A stretch of DNA of 64,000 nt, from NCBI RefSeq assembly GCF_009856445.1, contig NZ_WMFA01000001.1:744001-808000 (forward strand), given 5' to 3'. Under the pieces are notes generated by a model. It had not been told where the DNA came from. It made no database searches and saw only the letters and a list, made by a program, of their open reading frames with translations. How positions within the stretch are numbered: the first letter of the stretch is position 1; each line of letters starts with the position of its first letter. Source of the stretch: Halobacillus litoralis (GTDB lineage: Bacteria > Bacillota > Bacilli > Bacillales > Halobacillaceae). The position numbers were made by a program, and so were the translations under genes. Shown here piece by piece: positions 28,138 through 37,640 of this stretch.

Positions 28138-29155
28138 TATGGAAAAATATATCCATCGGTGCTTAGATAGCATTTTAGTTCAATCTTTAAAAGACATAGA
28201 ACTAGTTTTAGTCAATGATGGATCGACAGACACCTCGGAATTTATTTTAAATGAATATGAAGAAAGAGACGTGAGAGTAAAAGTACTTCATAAGAAAAAT
28301 GGTGGTGTCTCTTCTGCTAGAAATGCCGGTATTGAAATTGCCACTGGCGAATTTGTAGGTTTTGTCGATCCCGATGATTGGATAGAAAGTACGATGTATA
28401 AAGAAATGTATGAGGCAGCTATGGAAGAACGAGCAGATGTAGTCATGTGCTCTTATGTAAGGGAGTTTGGGACTCATTCTAAAATAAAGGATTTCCATTT
28501 ACCCAGGAAGGTTAGTTATGAGAAGGAAGAAGTGCATAAACACATTCAAAGAAAGCTGATCGGTCCTTTAGATAAAGAGTTAGCTCGACCAGAATTATTA
28601 GATGCTTGGGGGACCGTTTGGTCTAAATTGTATAAAAATGAAATATTACAAAAATATGCTGTGAGGTTTCAAGATCTGGATAAAATTGGTACAAATGAGG
28701 ATTCCTTATTTAATATACAATTCCTAAAATATACGAGCAAATTCATTTTTTTAAATCAACCTTTCTACCATTACTGGCGGGAAAATGAAAATTCAATTAC
28801 ATCCACATATAAACCCGATTTACTGGAAAAATGGTTTTATTTATATCAATTAATGGCAGAAGGAACGAATGATGATTCTGTATATCAGACAGCATTAAAG
28901 AATAGGATTTGTCTTAATACATTGGGCCTGGGTTTAAATGTCATAGGGAAAGACAATCCACAATCCATAATGAAAAAAATTCTAACAATAAAAGATTCTT
29001 TAGAAGATTTTCGAATAAGGAATGCTTTTAAACATTTCGAATTAACACACTTCCCAATTGTATGGAAGCTTTTTTATTTTCTAGCAAAGAAACGTCATGC
29101 GACAGGGGTCTATTCCTTATTAATAGCCATCAATTTCCTAAGGAAGGTAAGGTGA
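28100..29155 (+). CDS. Glycosyltransferase family 2
   Basis: The 351-residue GT-A protein has VSIIVPIYNMEKYI at the start, then VNDGSTD, the conserved NGGVSSARNAGIE and the DXD-like VDPDDW (about residues 90-95). A ribosome binding site GGAGGAG lies within the end of the previous gene, and ATG 28100 begins before that stop codon, so translation is probably coupled. It resembles EpsE/EpsH/EpsJ enzymes, but I cannot assign which. Sugar specificity is unknown. Confidence 0.85.
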   Translation: MVAKVSIIVPIYNMEKYIHRCLDSILVQSLKDIELVLVNDGSTDTSEFILNEYEERDVRVKVLHKKNGGVSSARNAGIEIATGEFVGFVDPDDWIESTMYKEMYEAAMEERADVVMCSYVREFGTHSKIKDFHLPRKVSYEKEEVHKHIQRKLIGPLDKELARPELLDAWGTVWSKLYKNEILQKYAVRFQDLDKIGTNEDSLFNIQFLKYTSKFIFLNQPFYHYWRENENSITSTYKPDLLEKWFYLYQLMAEGTNDDSVYQTALKNRICLNTLGLGLNVIGKDNPQSIMKKILTIKDSLEDFRIRNAFKHFELTHFPIVWKLFYFLAKKRHATGVYSLLIAINFLRKVR

Positions 29156-29165
29156 AGGGAAAATT

Positions 29166-30281
29166 GTGAAGCCTATAAGAGTTCTCCAAGTAGCAACAAT
29201 TATGAATCGTGGTGGTCTGGAGACCATGTTAATGAATTATTATCGACAAATGGATAGAAGTAAGATTCAATTTGATTTTATGGTTCATAGGGGAGAAGAG
29301 GGACATTATGATGAAGAAATTAGAAGTTTAGGTGGAAAGATCTATCGAATGCCACAAATAAAGCCAGGCAATTATAGAAAGTATTTCAAGCTTCTAGATC
29401 AGTTTTTTATTGATCATAAGGAATACAAAGTTATACATTCACACATTAATGAAAACAGTAGCTTTGTTTTAAGAGCTGCAAAGCGAGCATATATCCCTTG
29501 TAGAATTGCTCACAGTCACCTAAGTGATTTGTCTTTAGACTATAAATTCCCTTTCCGCATCTATGCTAAGACAGCAATGAAGAATCAACCGACGCACTAC
29601 TTTGCTTGTTCAAATAAAGCGGGAGAATGGTTATTCGGAAAAAATGTATTGAAATCTGACAGGGTTCATGTATTAAATAATGCTGTAAACACAGAGGAAT
29701 TTAGATTTGACCTTAAAAGGAGGACAAAAATAAGAAAAGAACTAGGACTCAAAGAAAATCAATTAGTTATTGGTCATATCGGAAGGTTTAATCCTCAAAA
29801 AAACCATGAGTACTTAATTGACATTTTCCAAGAAGTCCATCGTAGGAGACCGGATTCGGTATTAATCTTAGCTGGTGATGGTGTGTTAAGGCGAAGAATT
29901 GAAAGGAAAGTGGAGGAACTTGGATTAACACCATTTGTGAAATTCTTAGGAGTCAGGAAAGATGTACCGAACCTAATGCAAGGGTTTGACTTATTTCTAT
30001 TTCCTTCTTTATACGAAGGGCTGCCCGTAGTTTTAGTTGAGGCACAAGCAGCCGGTTTGCCATGTGTAGTGGCAGACACAATCACGACAGAGGCGAAAAT
30101 TACGGATACACTTTTATATGAGGGTTTGGAAAGTTCACCCTCTCTATGGGCTGAGAAAATATTAGATTTGGATGTACCCCGTGTCGATACAACCGAAGAA
30201 CTCAGTTCTAAAGGGTATGATACGGAGTCCATGGCAGGCTGGCTGACAGACTATTATAAAAAATATTACGTGGCCAAGTGA
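29166..30281 (+). CDS. epsF: Glycosyltransferase family 4 (EpsF-like)
   Basis: The 371-residue protein opens with VLQVATIMNRGGLETMLMNYYRQMD, typical of EpsF: an MNRGG[AL]ET motif and then FDFMVHRGEEG. The donor domain shows HIGRFNPQKNHEYLI, LAGDGVLRR and PSLYEGLPVVLVEAQAAGLPCV. It starts at GTG 29166 after GGTGAAGGGAAAA. Position and motifs match the epsD-epsE-epsF order of B. subtilis, where these enzymes extend the repeat unit. Confidence 0.88.
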   Translation: MKPIRVLQVATIMNRGGLETMLMNYYRQMDRSKIQFDFMVHRGEEGHYDEEIRSLGGKIYRMPQIKPGNYRKYFKLLDQFFIDHKEYKVIHSHINENSSFVLRAAKRAYIPCRIAHSHLSDLSLDYKFPFRIYAKTAMKNQPTHYFACSNKAGEWLFGKNVLKSDRVHVLNNAVNTEEFRFDLKRRTKIRKELGLKENQLVIGHIGRFNPQKNHEYLIDIFQEVHRRRPDSVLILAGDGVLRRRIERKVEELGLTPFVKFLGVRKDVPNLMQGFDLFLFPSLYEGLPVVLVEAQAAGLPCVVADTITTEAKITDTLLYEGLESSPSLWAEKILDLDVPRVDTTEELSSKGYDTESMAGWLTDYYKKYYVAK

Positions 30282-30292
30282 GGAGGAAATTA

Positions 30293-31198
30293 ATGAAGCC
30301 ATTACTGACAATCTTCACTCCTACCTTTAATAGGGCGCATACTTTACATTTGTGTTTTCAAAGTCTTGAAAGGCAAACATGTAAAGACTTTATATGGTTG
30401 ATTATTGACGATGGTTCTGATGATGATACACACGAATTAGTACAAGAGTGGATGAATTCCAGTACGATGAATATTAAATATCACTTCCAAGAGAACCAAG
30501 GGATGCATGGGGCTCATAATAAAGCCTATGAGTTGATCGAGACAGAGTTGAACGTTTGCATTGACTCGGATGACTACTTAGCAAATAACGCGGTGGAAAA
30601 TATAATTAAATTTTGGAAAAATAATGGAGGAGTTCACTATGCAGGCCTCGTTGGACTCGATGCTGATCCAGAAGGACGAGTAATTGGGACGGGTTTTCCT
30701 CCTCATTTGAAAGAATCCACTCTTACTAATTTATACAGTAAACATAAAGTAAAAGGAGATAAAAAGCTAGTCTATCGTTCTGAGATCACAAAAGAGGTGC
30801 CTCCTTATCCTTTGTTTAAAGGAGAAAAATATTGTCCACTAAGTTATAAATATGTATTGATAGATAAAGCATACCCTTTGTTAATTATGGATGAAGTTAT
30901 TTGCCATGTGGAATATAGGGAAGATGGATCAAGCTTAAATATGATTCATCAATATAGAAAGAATCCTCAAGGGTTTTCTTTCTTTAGAAAGGTAGCAATG
31001 GAATATGCACCTAGTCTGAAAGATCGGTTGAGAGAATCTATCCATTATGTATCAAGCAGTTTGATGGCAAAAAACCTTTCTTTCATAAAGCAATCTCCCT
31101 GTAAGGTCACGACTATGTTAATGACACCAGCTGGTTTTCTTTTGTATTTGTATATTCAAAATACAGACAAAGCAACTGTCATGAAAGCTAGGCGGTAA
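30293..31198 (+). CDS. Glycosyltransferase family 2
   Basis: ATG 30293 follows GAGGAGG and is chosen over GTG 30278, giving 301 residues. The GT-A domain has TIFTPTFNRAHTL, IIDDGSDDDT, QENQGMHGAHNKAY and the DXD-like CIDSDDYL (about residues 84-91). It is related to the GT2 at 45351 (FTPTYNRAY, IIDDGSSDHT), so the two probably arose by duplication. It lies just before the polymerase gene. Confidence 0.85.
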   Translation: MKPLLTIFTPTFNRAHTLHLCFQSLERQTCKDFIWLIIDDGSDDDTHELVQEWMNSSTMNIKYHFQENQGMHGAHNKAYELIETELNVCIDSDDYLANNAVENIIKFWKNNGGVHYAGLVGLDADPEGRVIGTGFPPHLKESTLTNLYSKHKVKGDKKLVYRSEITKEVPPYPLFKGEKYCPLSYKYVLIDKAYPLLIMDEVICHVEYREDGSSLNMIHQYRKNPQGFSFFRKVAMEYAPSLKDRLRESIHYVSSSLMAKNLSFIKQSPCKVTTMLMTPAGFLLYLYIQNTDKATVMKARR

Positions 31199-31217
31199 TG
31201 GCTGGGGAGGAAGAAAT

Positions 31218-32282
31218 ATGTCCATTCTCTATATGAACTTAGGGTTAGTGTATATGCTCTCTATGTTTGCAAGAAAAGTCCAATCCTCTTCAATAAGGGT
31301 GTCTTATCTTGTACCAGCGAGGGTAGCAGTCTTTTTAGCAATTGTCGTCTTTGTTTGTGTCAGCGGTCTAAGGAAAAACATAGGTGATACTTTTTTCTAT
31401 ATGCACTCGTATGAGATAACCACATATACTTGGAGTCAAGTTCAAGCTCAAAGTGATATAGGTTTCGGCCTGTTGCAGATGTTTCTTAAAAATATTTCAG
31501 GTGATCCACAGTTGTTAGTGTTTACAACTGCACTAATAACAAATACATTAATTGTTTTAGTATTGTACAATTATTCCAAGTTATTTGAATTGAGTTTATA
31601 TGTTTATATTACAGGTGGGTTATTTATTGTTTCTATGAATGGGATTAGGCAAGTTCTTGCTGCGGCAATAGCTTTCACAGCAATAAAGTACATTATGAAT
31701 GGAAACATGAAACGATATATAGCTGTTGTGCTGGTAGCATCACTGTTCCATCAAAGTGCCCTCATATTAATTCCCATTTACTTTCTAGTTCGCTTTAAAG
31801 CTTGGTCTAAAGCTACAGTAGCTTTATTACTTCTTTCTGTTGTAATCGTAGTGGGGTTTGAGCAGTTCTCAAATCTATTATTCAATACTATCGAAGGGAC
31901 ACAGTATGAAGAATATAAAGATTTTCAAGAAGGAGGAGCTAATTTCTTACGAGTTGTCGTTTATGGCGCTCCTTTAATTGTGGCATTCTTTGGTAAAGAT
32001 AAATTGAGAGAGATCTTTCCAAATAGTGATTACATGGTAAATTTAACTCTAGTTGGTTTAGTTTTTATGATTGTTTCAACTCAAAATTGGATTTTTGCTA
32101 GATTCTCTATTTATTTCACACTATATCAGTTAATTCTCATATCGTGGATTGTTAAGCTTTTTCGCCCAAGGGATGAAAAGCTTATTTATTTTGCGCTTAT
32201 TGTTTTATATTTTGGTTATTTTTATTTTGAAAACGACTTAAACATGAATCTCCAATATGAAAGCGACTATCTTGTTTGGTAG
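31218..32282 (+). CDS. epsG: EpsG-family membrane protein, putative EPS polymerase
   Basis: The 354-residue protein is almost entirely hydrophobic, with about 9-11 membrane segments. It carries the EpsG signature region SGLRKNIGDTFFYMHSY and later MNGIRQVLAAAIAFTAI and LFHQSALILIPIYF. EpsG proteins are thought to polymerise EPS repeat units on the outer face of the membrane (Wzy-like). It lies 19 bases after the preceding glycosyltransferase and 20 before galE. Confidence 0.88.
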   Translation: MSILYMNLGLVYMLSMFARKVQSSSIRVSYLVPARVAVFLAIVVFVCVSGLRKNIGDTFFYMHSYEITTYTWSQVQAQSDIGFGLLQMFLKNISGDPQLLVFTTALITNTLIVLVLYNYSKLFELSLYVYITGGLFIVSMNGIRQVLAAAIAFTAIKYIMNGNMKRYIAVVLVASLFHQSALILIPIYFLVRFKAWSKATVALLLLSVVIVVGFEQFSNLLFNTIEGTQYEEYKDFQEGGANFLRVVVYGAPLIVAFFGKDKLREIFPNSDYMVNLTLVGLVFMIVSTQNWIFARFSIYFTLYQLILISWIVKLFRPRDEKLIYFALIVLYFGYFYFENDLNMNLQYESDYLVW

Positions 32283-32302
32283 TACGGTTAGGAGGATTAT
32301 AA

Positions 32303-33397
32303 ATGACTGTTCTTATTACAGGGGGGGCGGGCTACATTGGTAGTCACACCTGTGTGGAGTTGTTGAGGGCTGGTTATGAGATCGTAGTAGTTGATAATTT
32401 CTCTAATAGTTATCCAGAAGCACTGAGAAGAGTAAAAGAAATTACTGGGAAAAATTTTCACACGTACCCCATAGATTTATTGGACAAGGAAGGGCTGGAA
32501 AGCATCTTCTTAGAGCATAAAATATCCTCTGTCATTCATTTTGCTGGGTTAAAAGCTGTAGGCGAGTCCGTCTCGGAACCTCTTTGGTACTATAGGAACA
32601 ACGTCATTGGAACAATCATTTTATGTGAAGTGATGAAGAAAAATGACGTGAAGAACCTAGTATTTAGTTCGTCAGCAACTGTATATGGTAAGCCAGATAC
32701 TGTACCTATACCTGAGGATTCGTTATTAGAAACGACCAACCCTTATGGGAGAACAAAGCATATGATAGAAGATATTCTTATGGATGTTTATGTCGCAGAT
32801 CCTGAATGGAGCATAGCTCGGTTAAGATACTTCAATCCAATAGGTGCTCACATAAGTGGGAAAATTGGAGAAGCACCTCAAGGAACACCGAATAATTTAC
32901 TCCCTTATATTTCTCAAGTTGCTGTTGGGAAGTTAAATGAATTAAAGGTCTTTGGGAATGATTATGAAACCCAAGACGGGACAGGGGTGCGCGACTACAT
33001 ACATGTCGTGGACTTATCTATTGGTCATGTGAAAGCTTTAGAAAAGGTAGAGAGTGAAAGAGGGGTTCATACTTATAATTTAGGGACAGGTAGAGGATAT
33101 AGCGTTCTAGAGATGGTTGAAGCGTTTGAAAAAGCCTCTGGTCAAGAAATTCCCTATACCGTTTTAGGAAGGCGTCCAGGTGATATTCCCGTATGCTTTG
33201 CAGATACGAGAAAAGCTTTTGAAGAACTTAGTTGGAGAGCAGAAAGAGGTATTAGTGAAATGTGTAAAGACGCATGGAGATGGCAATGGAAAAATCCAGA
33301 AGGCTATAATCCTATAGAATCAGATCACCAAAGTTCGTTGGAGAAAGAGTCTACGAAGTTTTTTGTTAAGCCACACCAAGAGAAGGTTCTTAAATAA
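32303..33397 (+). CDS. galE: UDP-glucose 4-epimerase
   Basis: The 364-residue SDR enzyme begins [14 protein letters not shown] (NAD loop, residues 3-15). It shows Ser124 (FSSSATVYG) and the catalytic pair Tyr148 and Lys152 (NPYGRTK), then RYFNPIGAH and YIHVVDL. It interconverts UDP-glucose and UDP-galactose for the exopolysaccharide. The ribosome binding site is TAGGAGG. The C-terminus runs about 20 residues beyond the usual end after GYNP. B. subtilis eps lacks a galE at this point, so this is a local addition. Confidence 0.93.
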   Translation: MTVLITGGAGYIGSHTCVELLRAGYEIVVVDNFSNSYPEALRRVKEITGKNFHTYPIDLLDKEGLESIFLEHKISSVIHFAGLKAVGESVSEPLWYYRNNVIGTIILCEVMKKNDVKNLVFSSSATVYGKPDTVPIPEDSLLETTNPYGRTKHMIEDILMDVYVADPEWSIARLRYFNPIGAHISGKIGEAPQGTPNNLLPYISQVAVGKLNELKVFGNDYETQDGTGVRDYIHVVDLSIGHVKALEKVESERGVHTYNLGTGRGYSVLEMVEAFEKASGQEIPYTVLGRRPGDIPVCFADTRKAFEELSWRAERGISEMCKDAWRWQWKNPEGYNPIESDHQSSLEKESTKFFVKPHQEKVLK

Positions 33398-33474
33398 ATT
33401 GAAGTAGATGACCTAAACAAGTAAAGAGATGATAAAGAGACTTTCATATCATGTAAATAAAAGGGGTGAAAAAT

Positions 33475-34077
33475 ATGATGAAAAGGATATTAGATTTGCT
33501 CATTTCCTTGATATTAATTATCTTACTAGTTTTCATTTTCCTATTAGTTAGTTTAATAGTGAGAGTGAAAATGGGATCCCCTATCTTATTTAAACAAAAA
33601 AGAATTGGGCTGGATGGAATACCATTCGAACTCTATAAATTTCGAACGATGAATAATCGAAGAGATGATAGTGGAAATTTACTTTCCGACAAACAACGAT
33701 TGACATCCACTGGTCTTTTCTTAAGAAGGTATTCTTTAGATGAAATTCCACAACTGCTAAATGTAATCAAGGGAGAGATGAGTATCGTCGGGCCAAGACC
33801 ATTATTGCTGGAATATCTACCTTTATACAATGACGAACAAATATTGAGGAATCTTGTTAGACCAGGAATTACAGGATGGGCTCAAATCAATGGAAGGAAT
33901 GCCATCAGCTGGGAAGAGAAATTTAAATTAGATGTTTGGTATGTGAATAATCAAACGCTTTTTCTTGATTTTAAAATTTTATTTATAACATTTTTCAAAG
34001 TAATAAAAAGAGAAGGTATTCATCAGGATAGCCATGCGACTATGGAAAAATTTAAAGGCACCCGGGGTGTGATGTGA
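33475..34077 (+). CDS. epsL: Undecaprenyl-phosphate sugar phosphotransferase (EpsL-like)
   Basis: ATG 33475 follows AAGGGG by eight bases and is preferred to GTG 33466. The 200-residue protein has one N-terminal membrane segment (about 7-30) and the bacterial sugar transferase domain: KQKRIGLDGIPFELYKFRTM, LRRYSLDEIPQLLNV, and MSIVGPRPLL. This is the initiating enzyme that loads the first sugar phosphate onto the lipid carrier. Its place before epsM and epsN matches the B. subtilis operon. Confidence 0.92.
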   Translation: MMKRILDLLISLILIILLVFIFLLVSLIVRVKMGSPILFKQKRIGLDGIPFELYKFRTMNNRRDDSGNLLSDKQRLTSTGLFLRRYSLDEIPQLLNVIKGEMSIVGPRPLLLEYLPLYNDEQILRNLVRPGITGWAQINGRNAISWEEKFKLDVWYVNNQTLFLDFKILFITFFKVIKREGIHQDSHATMEKFKGTRGVM

Positions 34078-34710
34078 GTGGACATCTTTTTGATTGGTGA
34101 TGGCGGTCATAGTAAAGTTATTCAAGATATTATCCATGCCGAAGGTAAGCATAAAGTTATTGGGGTGTTCGATGATAAATATAAAAGTGAAGCCATAAGG
34201 AAGGGGGTATTAAGTGGCCCTGTCCATTCAGTATTTGAACGAATGCAAGAAAATGCAGGGTTTGTTCTAGCTATAGGGAATAATAGAATCCGTAAAAATC
34301 TGGTTGAACAATTACAAATCAATACCACGCGTTTTATCTCGGTGATTCATCCTACAGCTATCGTGAGTCCTTCAGCCACAATAGGTCGAGGAACTGTTGT
34401 TATGCCTAAAGTCGTGGTTAATGCAAATGCAATAGTTAGCGATCACTGCATTTTAAATACCGGGTCAACGGTAGAACACAATTGTTTTGTTAATCATTTT
34501 ACACATGTTTCTCCATCGGCTACATTGACTGGTCAGGTGTACCTTGGAGAGGGTGTAGACATAGGAGCTGCGGCCACCATCATCCCAGGATTGAAAGTTG
34601 GAAGTTGGTCAATTATTGGAGCGGGAGCGACAGTAGTTGAAGATATTGATGCAAACCAGACGGCAGTGGGATGCCCTGCAAAAGTCATTTCAAAAGCTTC
34701 AGTAAATTAA
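34078..34710 (+). CDS. epsM: Sugar O/N-acetyltransferase (EpsM / NeuD-PglD family)
   Basis: The 210-residue protein starts with a Rossmann-like IFLIGDGGHSKVIQDII segment. A left-handed beta-helix of hexapeptide repeats follows from about residue 95 (HPTAIVSPSATIGRGTVV onward to GAGATVVED). Related PglD enzymes acetylate UDP-4-amino-sugars, so this should act after the dehydratase EpsC and aminotransferase EpsN to give a diacetylated sugar such as UDP-diacetylbacillosamine. It starts at GTG 34078 immediately after the stop of epsL. Confidence 0.9.
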   Translation: MDIFLIGDGGHSKVIQDIIHAEGKHKVIGVFDDKYKSEAIRKGVLSGPVHSVFERMQENAGFVLAIGNNRIRKNLVEQLQINTTRFISVIHPTAIVSPSATIGRGTVVMPKVVVNANAIVSDHCILNTGSTVEHNCFVNHFTHVSPSATLTGQVYLGEGVDIGAAATIIPGLKVGSWSIIGAGATVVEDIDANQTAVGCPAKVISKASVN

Positions 34711-34724
34711 AAGGATGTGTGTTA

Positions 34725-35891
34725 ATGAGTCATTCTAAAATATATTTGTCGCCGCCACACATGACTGGAAATGAACAGAAGTATATCAATGAGGCATTCG
34801 ATTCAAATTGGATTGCCCCTGTAGGGAGAAATATTGATTTATTTGAACAGGATATCGCTCATTATGTAGGAGCTAAGGGAGCTGTCGCTGTCAGTTCAGG
34901 AACAGCTGCGATTCACTTAGCTCTTTCTTTATTAGGGGTAAAAAAAGGAGATACAGTGTTCTGTTCAAGTTTAACGTTCGTGGCAAGTGCCAACCCTATC
35001 CTTTATCAAAGTGCTGATCCTGTTTTCATTGATTCAGAACCAGAATCTTGGAATATGTCCCCTCAAGCATTAAATCGAGCATTAGTAGAAGCAAAGAAAA
35101 AAGGCAAACTACCCAAAGCAATCATTGTCGTTCACCTTTATGGGCAGCCAGCAAAGATGGAGGAAATCATGGAGTTGAGTGAAGCTTATGATGTTCCGGT
35201 GGTCGAAGATGCAGCGGAAAGCTTAGGTTCTACCTATCAGAATCAAATGACCGGATCGTTTGGAAAATTTGGAGTTTTTTCTTTTAATGGGAATAAAATT
35301 ATTACCACATCAGGTGGTGGAGCATTAGTATCAGACGATTTAGAAGCGTTGGACCGTGCTAGATTTTTAGCCACACAAGCTCGTGACCCGGCTATTTATT
35401 ATCAACATAGTCAACTGGGGTTTAACTACCGTTTGAGTAATATCCTGGCTGGCATTGGCCGTGCGCAAATGGAGGTAATTGAAGACCGAGTCCAAAGCCG
35501 AAAAGAAGTTTTTGAATCCTACAAAAGAGCACTATCAGAATATGTTGACTTTCAATGTAATTACCAAAGTGAAAGGAATCTTTGTAGAGAAAATCGATGG
35601 TTAACAGCATTCACTTGTGTTGATAGTGTAGAACCGCTTGAAATCATAGAGCATTTAAGGGAGCAAAATATAGAAGCACGGCCCATTTGGAAACCTCTTC
35701 ACCTCCAACCTTTGTTTGAAAAATGTATGTATTATACCCACTCTATTTCAGAAAACGTATCAGAAGAAATTTTCCGTTCTGGCTTGTGCCTTCCTTCTGG
35801 ATCGAACTTATCTAAGGAAGACCAAGGGAAAATTATTGATATCTTACTTAAGAATCTAAGAAAAGAAAGTTTGATCGAAGAAATTGTATAG
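34725..35891 (+). CDS. epsN: PLP-dependent sugar aminotransferase (EpsN, DegT/DnrJ/EryC1 family)
   Basis: ATG 34725 follows AAAGGATG; the longer frame from 34671 lies inside epsM. The 388-residue enzyme has YLSPPHMTGNE at the start, SSGTAAIHLAL (phosphate-binding region), EDAAESLGS, and the PLP lysine Lys191 in FSFNGNKIITTSGGG. The family aminates UDP-4-keto-6-deoxy sugars, which links it to EpsC upstream and EpsM. The gene ends 18 bases before sinR. Confidence 0.93.
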   Translation: MSHSKIYLSPPHMTGNEQKYINEAFDSNWIAPVGRNIDLFEQDIAHYVGAKGAVAVSSGTAAIHLALSLLGVKKGDTVFCSSLTFVASANPILYQSADPVFIDSEPESWNMSPQALNRALVEAKKKGKLPKAIIVVHLYGQPAKMEEIMELSEAYDVPVVEDAAESLGSTYQNQMTGSFGKFGVFSFNGNKIITTSGGGALVSDDLEALDRARFLATQARDPAIYYQHSQLGFNYRLSNILAGIGRAQMEVIEDRVQSRKEVFESYKRALSEYVDFQCNYQSERNLCRENRWLTAFTCVDSVEPLEIIEHLREQNIEARPIWKPLHLQPLFEKCMYYTHSISENVSEEIFRSGLCLPSGSNLSKEDQGKIIDILLKNLRKESLIEEIV

Positions 35892-35909
35892 AAAATTGAG
35901 GTATGCCTT

Positions 35910-36290
35910 ATGATTGGGGAAAACATACAGAACTTGCGAAAACAAAGAGGGATGTCCTTAACGGTATTAGCAGAATACGCAGATATATCCAAGTCTTATT
36001 TAAGCAATATTGAAAGGAATTTAAACAAAAATCCATCCGTGCACATGGTTGGTAAAATCGCTGACGTATTAGAAGTCAGCCCTTTAGAACTTCTTGGACT
36101 CGAACAAGAAAATGAGATTGAACCTGAATGGTTGGATTTTATACATGAATTAAAAAGAATTGGAGTGGATAAAGAAAGAATAAAAGAGTACAAGTTGTTA
36201 ATTGATTTTATCAATTGGCAACACGAGGTCCAAAGGAGATCCTATCAAAAAATAGAGGTGGGCAATGAAGACTACAAAAAAGATTCCTAA
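35910..36290 (+). CDS. sinR: SinR-family HTH transcriptional repressor of biofilm genes
   Basis: The 126-residue protein has an N-terminal XRE-type HTH (residues about 6-61) very like SinR: MIGENIQNLRKQRGMSL, then KSYLSNIERNLNKNPS, whose SYLSxIERN helix contacts DNA in SinR. The C-terminal region (EPEWLDFIHELKRIGVDKE, IKEYKLLIDFINWQ) resembles the SinR/SinI helical dimerisation hook. SinR represses matrix genes through GTTCTYT boxes, and such boxes lie in the eps promoter and before both RiPP cassettes. It is embedded in the operon, 18 bases after epsN, so it would be repressed with its own targets (negative feedback). It could equally be called SlrR. No SinI gene is visible in the window. 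Confidence 0.85.
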   Translation: MIGENIQNLRKQRGMSLTVLAEYADISKSYLSNIERNLNKNPSVHMVGKIADVLEVSPLELLGLEQENEIEPEWLDFIHELKRIGVDKERIKEYKLLIDFINWQHEVQRRSYQKIEVGNEDYKKDS

Positions 36291-37005
36291 GGTGATTCAT
36301 TATTGCTGGTTTGGTGGTAAAGAGAAACCTTATATAGTGAAAGAGTGTATAGATAGTTGGCAAACGCACCTTTCTGAATACAAAATCATAGAGTGGAATG
36401 AAACAAATTTCGATGTCCATTCTAACCAGTATATTAAAGAGGCATATGAAGCTGAAAAGTTTGCATTTGTCAGTGATTATGTAAGACTCTATGCTCTTTA
36501 CCATGTAGGTGGGATTTATTTAGATACGGATGTAATGGTCTATAAACCATTTGATGATCTGCTACTAGGTGAAGCTTTTTGGGGATTCGAACAAGAAGAA
36601 TATATTGCGACCAGTACTTTTGGTGCAAGAAAGGGTCATCCATTTATTAAAGAATTCATGGAAGATTATCATCAGCGGTATTTTCTTAAAAGCAATGGGG
36701 AATTTGATGATGTCACGAACGTAGCAAAGGTTACAAAACTTCTGACAGATAGAGGCCTTGTTCGTAATGGTAAAAAACAATGTATTGAAGGAGTAGGAAC
36801 TATTTATACCCAGGAATACTTTTCACCATATGACTATATCAATTGTAGAGAAATAAAAAGTAACGACACCTACGCGATGCACTTGTTTTATCAAAGTTGG
36901 TTGCCTAAATCCACTCGAATAAAGAAGAATATTAAGAAAACATTATCAAGAGTAATTGGTGGGGAGAATGTTTATAGGGTGAGGAAATTAATCCAAAAGA
37001 ATTAA
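36265..37005 (+). CDS. GT32-type glycosyltransferase (DXD sugar-binding region)
   Basis: The 246-residue protein matches capsular polysaccharide GT32 enzymes: IPKVIHYCWFGGKEKP at the start, FAFVSDYVRLYALYHVGGIYLDTD with the DXD motif near residue 93, then FEQEEYIATSTFGA. It starts at ATG 36265, inside the last 26 bases of sinR, after AGAGGTGGG. The overlap suggests sinR and this gene are co-translated. The acceptor is unknown. Confidence 0.87.
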   Translation: MKTTKKIPKVIHYCWFGGKEKPYIVKECIDSWQTHLSEYKIIEWNETNFDVHSNQYIKEAYEAEKFAFVSDYVRLYALYHVGGIYLDTDVMVYKPFDDLLLGEAFWGFEQEEYIATSTFGARKGHPFIKEFMEDYHQRYFLKSNGEFDDVTNVAKVTKLLTDRGLVRNGKKQCIEGVGTIYTQEYFSPYDYINCREIKSNDTYAMHLFYQSWLPKSTRIKKNIKKTLSRVIGGENVYRVRKLIQKN

Positions 37006-37019
37006 GGAGTCATCTTACC

Positions 37020-37640
37020 ATGATAAAAAAAGTAATTTCTACATTAGTAAAGGATTCAAGAAGTCGTGGTGGATATTATGCACTATTAATGAATATTTCC
37101 CATGCTTGGGGGATTTTACGGGCTTTATTTTATAAGCTCATATATTTAAGAAATATACAGTCTACGATATTCTCTCTTCAATCTAACAGCAGACTCGAAG
37201 TTTATAACAAAGAAGCTAAAATAAAAATAGGTAAATTTGTATATGTAAGGAAAAACGCAAGTTTACGTGTAGACCTAAAGGGTGAGTTATCTATAGGAGA
37301 CAAAGTATTCCTCAATGATAATTGTAATATTAATTGTGTAAATAAAATAACCATTGGCGAAAAAACAAAAATAGCTTCCGGTGTTTCAATCAATGATCAT
37401 GATCATAACTTTAAAACGGAAGGTAATCATCTTTTGGTTGGTGAAGTGCATATTGGAAAGAATGTCTGGATTGGTTCGAATGTTGTTATTTTAAAGGATA
37501 CTTTCATTGGAGATCATTCAGTTATAGCGGCTGGGAGTGTTGTTAAAGGTCATGTTCCAGAAAATACGGTTTTCATAAATAAAAGGGAAAATGAATATAA
37601 AAATATTCTTAAGCCAACGGGTATGCGTGATGCTTTATGA
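37020..37640 (+). CDS. Hexapeptide-repeat acyltransferase (LbH family)
   Basis: The 206-residue protein has a hydrophobic or amphipathic N-terminal half, then left-handed beta-helix repeats (KIKIGKFVYVRKNASL, ITIGEKTKIASGVSI). The catalytic-type His stretch NDHDHNF and HIGKNVWIGSNVVIL, IGDHSVIAAGSVV follow. It is likely an O-acetyltransferase decorating the exopolysaccharide. GGAG lies 12 bases before the ATG, and the stop overlaps the next start (ATGA). Confidence 0.85.
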   Translation: MIKKVISTLVKDSRSRGGYYALLMNISHAWGILRALFYKLIYLRNIQSTIFSLQSNSRLEVYNKEAKIKIGKFVYVRKNASLRVDLKGELSIGDKVFLNDNCNINCVNKITIGEKTKIASGVSINDHDHNFKTEGNHLLVGEVHIGKNVWIGSNVVILKDTFIGDHSVIAAGSVVKGHVPENTVFINKRENEYKNILKPTGMRDAL

